From Alphaproteobacteria bacterium (GTDB lineage Bacteria > Pseudomonadota > Alphaproteobacteria > Micropepsales > Micropepsaceae), in assembly GCA_947474565.1 (NCBI GenBank), contig CANJIS010000021.1, positions 1-34,425 on the forward strand: 34,425 nt of DNA, read 5' to 3'. Below are positions 25,050 to 33,007 of this stretch, piece after piece. The notes under the pieces were generated by a model. That model was not told where the DNA came from. It searched no databases and saw nothing but the letters and a program-made list of their open reading frames with translations. Position 1 is the first letter of the stretch, and every line of letters starts with the position of its first letter. The translations under genes were made by a program, and so were the position numbers.

Positions 25050-25306
25050 GGCGGAATATAGCGCCCCCAAACAGGCGGCAATAGGGCTTGAAAAGCCTGG
25101 CCGGCATAAGCGGCGGCCATGACGGTGGCGCTGGTAGTGCCATCTTTGGGAAAACCGCCACGCTTGCCGATATGGCAGCCAATATCATCGCCCCGCGCAA
25201 GTTCGGTAAGAAGCTGACCGAACGCGGCCAGCAGAAGATCGACGCCTTCATGACCATAAGCATCGTTGAAGCGCTGGACGTGGCGCGGGTCCGTCACCAA
25301 CACGCA
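25050..25306 (-). pseudogene. Remnant of a GGDEF domain
   Basis: The minus strand reads 'VLVTDPRHVQRFNDAYGHEG' then 'VDLLLAAFGQLLTELARGDD' and 'IGCHIG', which is the first half of a diguanylate cyclase GGDEF domain (compare 'D.D.FK.FND.YGH..GD..L'). Where GG(D/E)EF should follow, the sequence becomes unrelated (GKRGGF), so the signature and the rest are lost. There is no good start codon. I treat it as a degraded fragment beside the tRNA-Pro gene. Confidence 0.55.
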
Positions 25307-25340
25307 TGTGCTTTGGGTTTATTGGCGCGAAGGCCCGGTG

Positions 25341-25413
25341 TTTTCGCGTGACGTGCCCGCCTTCTTCCCGCTGTCGCGGCGGGCGAACTTGGCATCTTCG
25401 CGGCACGCGAAAA
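25341..25413. repeat. Long imperfect inverted repeat downstream of tRNA-Pro
   Basis: TTTTCGCGTG (25341-25350) is matched exactly by CACGCGAAAA (25404-25413), and inside it GCCCGCC (25355-25361) is matched by GGCGGGC (25378-25384). It starts five bases from the 3' end of tRNA-Pro in the direction of its transcription, so it may help 3' processing or termination, but no T-run is present. Confidence 0.45.
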
Positions 25414-25417
25414 TAGA

Positions 25418-25494
25418 TGGTCGGAGAGAGAGGATTCGAACCTCCGGCCCCTACGTCCCGAACGTAGTGCTCTACCAGGCTGAGCTACTCTCCG
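25418..25494 (-). tRNA. tRNA-Pro (anticodon CGG)
   Basis: On the minus strand CGGAGAG pairs with CTCTCCG, followed by discriminator A and encoded CCA. The anticodon stem CTACG/CGTAG with loop TTCGGGA gives CGG. D-arm AGCTCAGCCTGGTAGAGC and T-arm GGTTCGAATCC are normal. Length is 77 nt. Confidence 0.95.
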
Positions 25495-25633
25495 ACATTC
25501 AAGGCGCGAGGCCTGCGGGAGCGCCCTTATAAACATGCCCCCTCCCCCCCGCAACTCACCCCGAAGCTGTTGAGATGTCGCGGATTTTCCCGGTTTGCGG
25601 GCGGGCTCAAGCCGGGTTATAGGGGGCCAGCCT

Positions 25634-25708
25634 TGGGGCGTCGCCAAGTGGTAAGGCACTGGATTTTGATTCCAGCATTCGAAGGTTCGATCCCTTCCGC
25701 CCCAGCCA
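25634..25708 (+). tRNA. tRNA-Gln (anticodon TTG)
   Basis: TGGGGCG pairs with CGCCCCA, then G and encoded CCA. The anticodon stem CTGGA/TCCAG with loop TTTTGAT gives TTG. The T-arm GGTTCGATCCC is intact. The accessory region begins at its 3' end: a repeat starting CAGCCA there recurs 8.1 kb downstream. Confidence 0.95.
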
Positions 25709-25940
25709 ACCAGTCCATGCTCCGCGTGGACTATCCGACCATAGGGAATTTCTGCCGCGCTTTCGGGCGGTTGGCCGGTCCCGTTTTCTATCTGAGCATA
25801 AGTAGCGGGGAAATAACCCGCAGAAAATGGCGCCCGTGTCGGTCCGTCTCAGGTCGCCGATTTTCAATTTCCAGAATGCAGACCCCATGCCGGGCAGAGA
25901 CCGGTTCGATGTCAGCGGAGACCGGTTCGAACAATCGCCA
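25703..25940. repeat. Copy A of a ~230-bp diverged direct repeat, at the tRNA-Gln 3' end
   Basis: This stretch starts in the last six bases of tRNA-Gln (CAGCCA) and aligns with 33817-34053 over its whole length with one single-base gap. Shared blocks include CCAGTCCATGCTC, TTTCTGCC, GAGCATAA and GCAGAAAATGGCGC. At its right end are two 21-bp tandem units beginning GAGACCGGTTCGA (25897 and 25918). The recombinase gene ends just beyond it. No gene is called here; minus-strand open frames contain the tRNA and look accidental. Confidence 0.75.
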
Positions 25941-25968
25941 ATGGCGCGAATAGGCCGCTCGAAAAATT

Positions 25969-27561
25969 CTAATATCCCCAACAATGGGGTACCGATTTTG
26001 CAAGGCCGGTGACCGTTAAGTGTGCAGGCGCTGAGCCGTCCACTATCTCTCTCACGAACGCTGGCGCAACGAACGCCAGTGGTAATAGCAGACGAACATG
26101 CCGCTCCACTTTGTTTTCCCTGTGAGCGATGTCCCCGATGGTCGCAACGCGGCCGCTGACCAGATCATCGAGCCATTGTCGCGCTTTCGCAATTGCTTTC
26201 AGCAATGCGTCACGGCTCTCGGGCTTTAATGCAGCCGTCGATTGTGCAGGCGCCTGAACCAGCCCTTTGACGGCGGTGAACGTGGTCGTTTCCCAAGGTA
26301 CCGACAATATAGTTGGCTGACGGACTTGATTGTGCAGCGAGCGATCTTCTTCGGTATCAGGCTCCGATGAGACGGACGACACGCGGCTAATAACGTGGAG
26401 TTCAATTGCCGTCGGCGTGACGACTGCGCGGGCCAATCTGTCTAGAGGATCTCCGTTTCTTTCCAGGGCGGAGCCGGTTTCTAACTGGTAACATGTTCGA
26501 AGAGTACGGGTCACGAGTTCTTCTATCTCCGCCGCCGGAATCCGCGGGATTGAGCCCACTAATTTGTCCCGCTTCTGGAGCACTGCATTGGACACGTAAT
26601 ACCGGTAGCGCACGCCGTTCTTTCTGGTGTGAGATGGCGTCATGCGATTGCCGCGATCATCATAGATACGACCGGCAAGAACCGAGGGTGAGGCTTTCAG
26701 TTTCAGTTGTCGCTCGACATTGTTTTTGGCGAGCAAAGCCTGCACTTCCTCGAAGAGGGGCCGGTCCAGAATGGGCTCATGCTCTGCCTGATGGATTTCG
26801 CCGTGGTAGGCGACTTCCCCGATATAGAAACGGTTTTTCAGAAAATAGGAGAGGGCGCCCACGCCAAACCGCCCGCCGCCGATAATTTGGCCATTGGCCA
26901 ATGTTCGACGTTTGGTCCGGATTCCGCTCTGATCGAGATCCGCCGCGAGGGTGCGGACTGCGCCCAGTTCCAGATACCGCCGAAATATCCCCCGCACCGT
27001 TTCGGCCTCGTCCTGCACGATGATGATTTTTTTGCTGACGCTGGCATATCCGAGCGGGACAGGTCCGCCCACCCAGATTCCCTTGCGCTTGGATGCAGAG
27101 ATTTTGTCCCGCACCCGCTCCCCGATGACCTCCCGCTCGAACTGGGCAAATGACAGCAGGACGTTGAGGGTTAGCCGCCCCATGCTGGTCGTGGTGTTGA
27201 AGGATTGGGTTATGGAGACAAACGACACGCCGTGCCGGTCGAAAAGCTCCACCAGCTTGGCAAAGTCGGCCAGGGACCGGGTGAGCCGGTCGACCTTGTA
27301 GACAACCACGATGTCGATCTTGCCGGCCTGGATTTCCGAGAGAAGAGCCTTGAGGCCTGGCCGTTCCAGGGAGGCTCCTGATATCCCGCCATCATCGTAG
27401 GGGGCATCGACAAGGCGCCAGCCCTCATGGGCCTGGCTCTTTATGTAGGCCTCACAGGCTTCCCGCTGGGCGTCCAAGGAATTGAACTCCAGGTCCAGGT
27501 TATGTTCGGTCGATTTGCGGGTGTAGATGGCGCAGCGGGCGACCTTGTTCGGGGTGGTCAT
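25969..27561 (-). CDS. Large serine recombinase (resolvase/invertase family)
   Basis: This is a 530-residue site-specific recombinase that cuts and rejoins DNA through a Ser nucleophile. The resolvase catalytic domain is N-terminal: 'ARCAIYTRKSTEHNLDLEF' with Ser17, then 'DIVVVYKVDRLTRSLADFAK' and 'LLSFAQFEREVIGERVRDKI'. The 'recombinase' domain follows ('GIWVGGPVPLGYASV', 'FLKNRFYIGEVAYHGEIH'). The zinc-ribbon Cys residues of some relatives are absent. It is the second gene after the DUF2924 gene, overlapping it by four bases, a pairing common in alphaproteobacterial islands. Its position next to tRNA-Gln and repeat A makes it the likely integrase of the island. Confidence 0.93.
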   Translation of the reverse strand: MTTPNKVARCAIYTRKSTEHNLDLEFNSLDAQREACEAYIKSQAHEGWRLVDAPYDDGGISGASLERPGLKALLSEIQAGKIDIVVVYKVDRLTRSLADFAKLVELFDRHGVSFVSITQSFNTTTSMGRLTLNVLLSFAQFEREVIGERVRDKISASKRKGIWVGGPVPLGYASVSKKIIIVQDEAETVRGIFRRYLELGAVRTLAADLDQSGIRTKRRTLANGQIIGGGRFGVGALSYFLKNRFYIGEVAYHGEIHQAEHEPILDRPLFEEVQALLAKNNVERQLKLKASPSVLAGRIYDDRGNRMTPSHTRKNGVRYRYYVSNAVLQKRDKLVGSIPRIPAAEIEELVTRTLRTCYQLETGSALERNGDPLDRLARAVVTPTAIELHVISRVSSVSSEPDTEEDRSLHNQVRQPTILSVPWETTTFTAVKGLVQAPAQSTAALKPESRDALLKAIAKARQWLDDLVSGRVATIGDIAHRENKVERHVRLLLPLAFVAPAFVREIVDGSAPAHLTVTGLAKSVPHCWGY

Positions 27562-28100
27562 GTGTGGGCCTCTGCAGGCTTTTTATGACCCTTAGCTGGC
27601 TTTTGCCGGCCGGCTCCCCCCGGTTCGGCCGCCGCGGTTGGTTCGCTCATCCCGCCCATCCGAAGGCCAAAAAACCGGGGCCCATTGCAGCTGGTGCCGG
27701 TGATAATCCGGGCAATGGCCGTCAGGCTGGGATAGTCCCCGTCACGCCAACGAAATCCCGCCGCCGTGACCACCACGGTGTGACGCTCGCCCTGGAATTC
27801 ACGGATGATTTCGGTGCCGGGCTTCAGGTAACGGGGTCTCTGGGCATCGCCGGGCCTGCCCTTGGCGTAGCTCTCCAGGATTTTAAGCGTCGCCCGGTCA
27901 TGGCCGCCAAAGGCATGTTCCTGGATGTGCCAAATGATGATTCGTACCAGCAGATCCCGGGTTAGGGCCTTGGGGACGTCCCTCTTGAAAACCTCGCGCC
28001 ATAGCGATCGCAAATCATCCAAGCACAGGGATTGGATGCGCTGAATTTCAGCCTCGATTTCCGCGGCGGCCGCAGGCCTCCCGGTATCTTTGGTGGTCAT
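27558..28100 (-). CDS. DUF2924-domain protein, partner of the recombinase
   Basis: This is a 180-residue protein with the DUF2924 signatures 'LRSLWREVFKRDVPKALTRD', 'LLVRIIIWHIQEHAFGG', 'LKPGTEIIREFQGERHTVVV' and 'FRWRDGDYPSLTAIARIITG', ending the domain with 'SCNGPRFFGL'. It starts 'MTTKDTGRPAAAAEIEAEIQ' and has a Lys/Ala-rich tail ('GRQKPAKGHKKPAEAHT'). The function is unknown. It is translationally coupled to the serine recombinase and is usually found beside such enzymes, so a role in recombination or DNA binding is the natural inference. Confidence 0.9.
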   Translation of the reverse strand: MTTKDTGRPAAAAEIEAEIQRIQSLCLDDLRSLWREVFKRDVPKALTRDLLVRIIIWHIQEHAFGGHDRATLKILESYAKGRPGDAQRPRYLKPGTEIIREFQGERHTVVVTAAGFRWRDGDYPSLTAIARIITGTSCNGPRFFGLRMGGMSEPTAAAEPGGAGRQKPAKGHKKPAEAHT

Positions 28101-28412
28101 GATTTGGCTCCGGTTGTGCAGCAGGCGCTGTCACTGCCGAAGGCCCAATCGGCTTTTCGCCACGGGCCGTGTCGGTTCGAACCGTTGCTCAGCTGCGCTC
28201 CATTCCCTCCGGAAGTCGAGTGGAAAACTTGCTTTTCTGGGGCGATTTTGGCGGAGAAATCCGGAGTTTGGCGACCACGCGCTGGGTATCGCCACAAAAG
28301 ACCGTAACTTTGGGATGCCTTCTCTATAAAGGCATCTCAGTCACGCTGAACGACCGCTGTTGACCTAAAGTGGACAGAGCGACCGTTGACTGAATGGCCG
28401 CTTCTGACCGAT
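28101..28412. other. Gene-free stretch between the DUF2924 gene and the IS1182 fragment
   Basis: About 310 bases contain no convincing gene. A 17-base sequence AGGCATCTCAGTCACGC (28330-28346) recurs with one mismatch at 33006-33022 directly after the autotransporter gene. The promoter of the DUF2924/recombinase unit should lie at its left end, but I see no clear boxes. Confidence 0.4.
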
Positions 28413-29420
28413 TGTGTTGAAAAAGTCGGTTCTGGAGGCGGAGTTGGTCTGGCTGGGACTGTTGCTGGCGCGGTGCCGGTAGCTGGTGGCGCCTACATGG
28501 CCGGTATTGGCAGTGGCATCGCGATCAACTTGGCCATCTTGCGTAGGTTCTGGGCGGTGGCGGCGAGGAGGAACTCGTCGCGGGCGCCGCAGGGGCTTCG
28601 TAGTCGCAATCGGTCAAGCCTGAGAATGCGTTTGAGGGGAGCGAACAGCATCTCGATTTTCTTGCGCTCTCGTCGCGAGGTCAGAAAAGCGTCAGTCTTG
28701 ACAATATCGCGCGCCCTGTCGCAGGCGGCTTCGAGGATTGAACGTGGCACTATGCGCGCCGGGGTCTTCGGGCAACACCGGGGTTTCAGGTCGCAGGCAT
28801 CGCAATCGTGTTTTCTGGCCCGATAGAGCAGCGCGGCACCATCGGTCAGTGTGCCCGTCGTGGTCATCGTCTTGCCAGCTGGGCAGACGTAGACGTCTGC
28901 CTCATGGTTGTAACCAAAATCGTCCCGCGAGAACGTGCCGTCCTTCCGGCCGGACTTGTCGAACACTGGGATATGCGGCTCAATCGCGCGCTCATCGACC
29001 AGCCAGGCGAGCATCTCGGCCGAGCCATAACCGGTGTCGGCCGCCAGACGCGCGGGCCTTACGTCGAACCGGTCTGCGGTGCGGGTAATCATCTTCCTGG
29101 CCGCCGTGACCTCGGCCTGACGCACGGCGGTCGTGGCTTCCACGTCCATGATCACCGCATGCTTCAGGTCAATCAGATAATTGTCGGCATAGGCATAGAA
29201 GGCAGGGCCGCCGCTGGCGGCAGCCCAGCGGGCGGCAGGATCGGTCGGGGAGACGAACTTCGGCTCGACTGGGGTTACGCCACCAAACGCGGCATCATTG
29301 AGAACAGCCAGATACTCCGTGACCGCGCGATTTGAGCTCGGGTCCAGGGGCCCAGTTCCAGTTACACCGCGCCGACGGTGGGCGTCCGCGGTGATCACGC
29401 TGGCGTCGACCGCGAAGCCT
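28413..29420 (-). mobile_element. Truncated IS1182-family element
   Basis: Only the 3' two-thirds of the transposase and the downstream end remain. TGTTGAAAAAGTCGG (from about 28413) is typical of the terminal region of such elements, but no partner repeat is present because the transposase N-terminal end is replaced by pyrophosphatase sequence at about 29420. Confidence 0.65.
28493..29419 (-). pseudogene. IS1182-family DDE transposase, N-terminally truncated
   Basis: About 309 residues survive. The frame runs from '[19 protein letters not shown]' through '[20 protein letters not shown]', 'RLAADTGYGSAEMLAWLVDE' (second catalytic Asp region), and 'RKHDCDACDLKPRCCP' with the family Cys cluster. 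The catalytic Glu region is 'SRRERKKIEMLFAPLKRILR', and it ends 'FLLAATAQNLRKMAKLI'. The usual protein is about 450 residues; the N-terminal DUF772 domain is missing. The first residues shown directly abut the pyrophosphatase reading frame on the other strand, so the break is a deletion or recombination joint. Confidence 0.85.
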
Positions 29421-29821
29421 TTCCTCTACACCCCGATGCGTTATCCGGGAAATTACGGTTTCATTCCCCACACGCTTTCCGGCGACGGCGATCCGGTGGA
29501 TGTGCTGATCTGCAATACAAGGGCGCTTTTCCCGGCGCGATGATCAACGTGCGCCCCATCGGCGTGCTCTTGATGGAAGACAATGCCGGCAAGGATGAAA
29601 AGATCATCGCCGTGCCCTCCGACCACCTCACCGCCCGCCATGATGGCATCAATGAATATTCCGACCTGCCCGACATCACCCGTCAGCAGGTCGAGCATTT
29701 CTTCGAGCATTGCAAGGATCTGGAGCCCAACAAATGGACCAAGATCCTGCGCTGGGGCGACGCCGCCGAGGCTCGCCAGATGATCCTTGAAGGCATCGAA
29801 CGCGCGAAGACCAATGGCTAG
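29420..29821 (+). pseudogene. ppa: Inorganic pyrophosphatase (class A), 5'-truncated and frame-broken
   Basis: The first part reads '[20 protein letters not shown]' and '[18 protein letters not shown]', with the active-site Asp cluster. In another frame it continues '[20 protein letters not shown]', '[13 protein letters not shown]' and '[20 protein letters not shown]', ending 'GIERAKTNG'. Adding one base in the TTTTCCC run (29527-29533) joins them. About 50-55 N-terminal residues and the start codon are missing because the IS1182 fragment begins there. The enzyme hydrolyses pyrophosphate to two phosphates and is normally essential, so another copy must exist elsewhere or the joint is an assembly artefact. 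Confidence 0.85.
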
Positions 29822-29991
29822 GCGCTGCGGCGCCATCTCTTTCCATCCCCGGAGCCACCCGCGCCGGGCCCGAATCCCCGTCGAGCCTGATAGACAACAA
29901 GCTTAAACGGCGCTACAGCCGCATGGGGACTTGAGATTCAGACATCGCCACAGTGCCAACAGCATTGGCGATGGTTCTGGGTTAGGCAAAT

Positions 29992-31077
29992 ATGACGAAG
30001 GCGCATTTCCTTGGATTGGATGCTACGCGCGGCGTCGCCGCACTCTGCGTGACCCTGCTCCATATCCAGATGTACTATTCAAAAAACGCAATCTATTTGC
30101 CGCACGCATATTTGGCGGTGGATTTTTTCTTTATGCTGAGCGGTTTCGTGCTGGCTCACTCCTACGAACCAAAATTCTCAACCGGCATGACATGGTGCAA
30201 GTTCATGCGGATCAGGGTTATCCGGCTATACCCCCTGCTCATCGCCGGACTTGTCGTAGGCATCGCGTACGTTGTCTTGCGCAATATGTTCTTGCCGAAA
30301 TACGCGACACCGGCGTCCGAGCTGTTCATGGCGATCGGGTTCGGGCTTCTGCTTGTCCCCACTTTTACGGATACCGGGGCCACCCTGAACGCGCCAAGCT
30401 GGTCAATCTTCTTTGAGTTGGTCGTAAACGCGTTTTATAGGTTTCTCGGAAAAAAAATCAGCAACACATTACTTCTTTTCATCATTTTGTTTTTTTTTGC
30501 AGTCCTGGGCGTCTTAGCCTGGTTCTCAGACTGGCAGGGCATCACCATTCCGGCGAACCGCTCTTGCGCAGCGAACCGCGCCGTTGGTTTTTTGCTGATG
30601 GGATCAGCCAGGGTGGGTTTCTGCTTCTTTGCCGGCGTGTGGCTTTACAGGCTGTTTACGCGCCAGCGCTTTCCCAAGTCGCTCGGCGCGCACCCTCTGA
30701 TTGCCAGCATCGTTCTTGTGGGCATCTTCTGCGCGCCGGAGACCTTTCCCGATACGTATAATTTTCTCGTTACAGTCCTGATATTTCCAATAGTCATTTT
30801 GGCAGCAGCGTCTTTCAAGCCGGCGAACATATGGGCGACACTGTCCAAATTCGGTGGCTGGATTTCGTACCCTTTATACGCCATCCACATGCCAGTCGCG
30901 GCAATAACAACGGCGGCGTTGGTGCATTTTCGAATGTACGATCTTTTATCTCCGACTATACGGGTGAGCGCCATTCTTTGCGTGTCCGTTATAGCGGCCG
31001 CCCTGTTGGGGAAGTTTTTCGATGATCCCATCCGGGCGTTCCTCGCCCGGCGAGCGGGCCCTAAGCGCAGCGCCTGA
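29992..31077 (+). CDS. Acyltransferase 3 family membrane protein (OafA/YrhL type)
   Basis: This is a 361-residue integral membrane protein with about ten transmembrane helices. The family start 'FLGLDATRGVAALCVTLLHI' (with the conserved His) is followed by 'AYLAVDFFFMLSGFVLAHSY' and 'WSIFFELVVNAFYRFLGKK'. Members acylate sugars of cell-surface polysaccharides or other small acceptors; the acceptor is not known. GC content is clearly lower than in the core genes around, with AT-rich codons and T-runs, consistent with recent transfer. It is followed 55 bases later by the autotransporter gene on the same strand. Confidence 0.9.
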   Translation: MTKAHFLGLDATRGVAALCVTLLHIQMYYSKNAIYLPHAYLAVDFFFMLSGFVLAHSYEPKFSTGMTWCKFMRIRVIRLYPLLIAGLVVGIAYVVLRNMFLPKYATPASELFMAIGFGLLLVPTFTDTGATLNAPSWSIFFELVVNAFYRFLGKKISNTLLLFIILFFFAVLGVLAWFSDWQGITIPANRSCAANRAVGFLLMGSARVGFCFFAGVWLYRLFTRQRFPKSLGAHPLIASIVLVGIFCAPETFPDTYNFLVTVLIFPIVILAAASFKPANIWATLSKFGGWISYPLYAIHMPVAAITTAALVHFRMYDLLSPTIRVSAILCVSVIAAALLGKFFDDPIRAFLARRAGPKRSA

Positions 31078-31132
31078 CGGGGCGGCATCCCACGCGGACG
31101 GCCAGTTTCAATAATCCTCAGACCAGCATATC

Positions 31133-33007
31133 TTGAGGCACGGGCTAGTCTGTGGGGGCGTTGGAGTGGGTTGCGGGCAGATATCATTAAGATTGACATT
31201 GCGAAGGTGTTTCCTGAAGGGATTCTTGCCAATCAGCGCGATCAGTGCTGCCGTTTTAGCGCCGCAGCCGGCTTTGGCCCAATCTTTCAGCAAGCTCATC
31301 GTATTTGGCGACAGCCTGAGCGATAACGGAAACGCGTCGCGATTTGGCGTCGTAGCGCCTGCAGTGTTTAACAACGGCCGTTTCTCGAATGGACCGGTCT
31401 GGGCAGAACAGCTGGGATTTAGCCCCCTCGGTGGGTATGGCATCGTCACCGGAAGCGCGGACTATGCGGTTGCGGGCACTTTGACCGGCGCGCAGGTTAC
31501 CCATCCCGGGATGCAGACCCAGATCATCAACTATCTGCAAGGCGGCGGGATTTTTACGGGGAGCACGCTCACGACTGTTTGGGGCGGCGTGAACGATATC
31601 ATCGCCGGCGTTAATCTGGCGAACAACGCAGCGAATTCCCAGGCCATTGTGTCTCAATATGCCACCGATGCAGCCAACAATATCGGAAGCGTACTCGAAG
31701 TGATCGCAAGTTCGGGCGGCGGAACGGTGTTGATCCTGAACCAGCCCAACCCGTCCTTGACCCCCTATTTCAAGGGCGCTGCCGGCGGGTCTCTCGCCGG
31801 TGCGGGTGCTGCGGTTTTGAACACGGCACTGGCTGCGCATATTGAGACGGAGCGGGCCGCACATCCGCAGACCAAATTTGTCGTTCTGGATGTTGCCGCC
31901 CTTTACAGCGCAGTGGTCAAAAACCCGACTGCCTTTGGTTTCGAGAACGCCACCGATTCCTGCTTTGGAGCGGGTAATCCATGTGATAATCCCGGAAGAT
32001 ATTTTTTTGGCGATGGCCTTCACCCCACCGCCGCCGGGCATATCTTGATAGCTCAGTTTGCCAAAGAAACACTCGACGGCCTGTCGAACTACGGCACCAC
32101 CGGCATTGCAACGGCCGCCGAGGCGGAAACCGTTCTGCGCCGACGCACCCATGCGATAGCGAACGCGCAATCCCATCTTCATGGCGCATATTTCGAGCGC
32201 GCCAGCCCGAAGTTGTCCTTTTCCGGATCAGAAAACCTCGCGCGTCAGAATGCACGAAACGGAGGCGCCATGCCCTCCGTATCGGATCAAATCATGAGTT
32301 TGACGGCATTCCTGGACTTCTCCCCTTCTCAAAACTGGAAATGGGGAGGGCAACTCGGATTCTCCTCATCGGATAGTAAAGCCGGGACGCTGAATTATGC
32401 CGACAAGGGTGCATCGGCCGATATGTATATTGGCTGGCGTTCGTCACGCGGCTGGTTCTGGAATGCATTTGCAGGCGCCGGATACGACAGCTTGAGCGTG
32501 AAACGTGGCCCGGCAGCCGGGCTGGTAAATACCGCGAGAACGACAGGATGGAGCGGCAGCGGAAAGTTTCAGACTGGCATATATCTGCCTTTGAGAAACT
32601 GGACGGTGTCGCCTCGCGCCGCTGTCGCATATATAAAAAATTCGGTGCAACCCTATTCTGAAAGCGGCCTTCTGCCTCGCATGAGCGTTTCCCGCCGCGA
32701 GATCACTGCACCTTCCGCTGAAGCCAGCTTGCGATTCGAAACCCCTGCGAAAAGCGTCTATGCTGAGTTGGGATGCCAAAAATATCTTTCCTTCGATATG
32801 AGTCCCGTCGAGGTAGCGCTTGTTAATAGCCTCGCGCCGAGTGTTACGACCGTCGTCGCAAGCCCCCCCACGGATCGCATGACATTTTCAACCGGCTTCC
32901 ACAGACAGCTTAGCGCAGGTTTTTCGCTCAACGTGGATTACCGTGGTGAATTTGGCAGAGGTTATGGGGCTCATACAGTGGCTCTGAGCTTGAACCTTAA
33001 CCGGTAG
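31133..33007 (+). CDS. GDSL-type esterase autotransporter
   Basis: This is a secreted esterase/lipase joined to an outer-membrane beta-barrel. The signal peptide region is 'FLPISAISAAVLAPQPALAQ'. The GDSL hydrolase passenger has block I 'LIVFGDSLSDNGNAS' (nucleophile Ser), block III 'VWGGVNDIIAG' and block V 'FFGDGLHPTAAGH' (Asp and His). From about residue 365 the autotransporter barrel runs with 'SSRGWFWNAFAGAGYDS' and ends 'HTVALSLNLNR', an Arg rather than the common terminal aromatic. The frame opens at TTG 31133 with other GTG/TTG choices at 31166, 31193 and 31199; no ATG precedes the signal peptide, so the start is uncertain. GC is lower than in the core region. Confidence 0.9.
   Translation: MRHGLVCGGVGVGCGQISLRLTLRRCFLKGFLPISAISAAVLAPQPALAQSFSKLIVFGDSLSDNGNASRFGVVAPAVFNNGRFSNGPVWAEQLGFSPLGGYGIVTGSADYAVAGTLTGAQVTHPGMQTQIINYLQGGGIFTGSTLTTVWGGVNDIIAGVNLANNAANSQAIVSQYATDAANNIGSVLEVIASSGGGTVLILNQPNPSLTPYFKGAAGGSLAGAGAAVLNTALAAHIETERAAHPQTKFVVLDVAALYSAVVKNPTAFGFENATDSCFGAGNPCDNPGRYFFGDGLHPTAAGHILIAQFAKETLDGLSNYGTTGIATAAEAETVLRRRTHAIANAQSHLHGAYFERASPKLSFSGSENLARQNARNGGAMPSVSDQIMSLTAFLDFSPSQNWKWGGQLGFSSSDSKAGTLNYADKGASADMYIGWRSSRGWFWNAFAGAGYDSLSVKRGPAAGLVNTARTTGWSGSGKFQTGIYLPLRNWTVSPRAAVAYIKNSVQPYSESGLLPRMSVSRREITAPSAEASLRFETPAKSVYAELGCQKYLSFDMSPVEVALVNSLAPSVTTVVASPPTDRMTFSTGFHRQLSAGFSLNVDYRGEFGRGYGAHTVALSLNLNR

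Noticed and set aside
28386-28826. 146-codon plus frame over the IS1182 end
   Set aside because: It is the antisense of the transposase C-terminus; the Gly/Val/Ala-rich start is noncoding in character.
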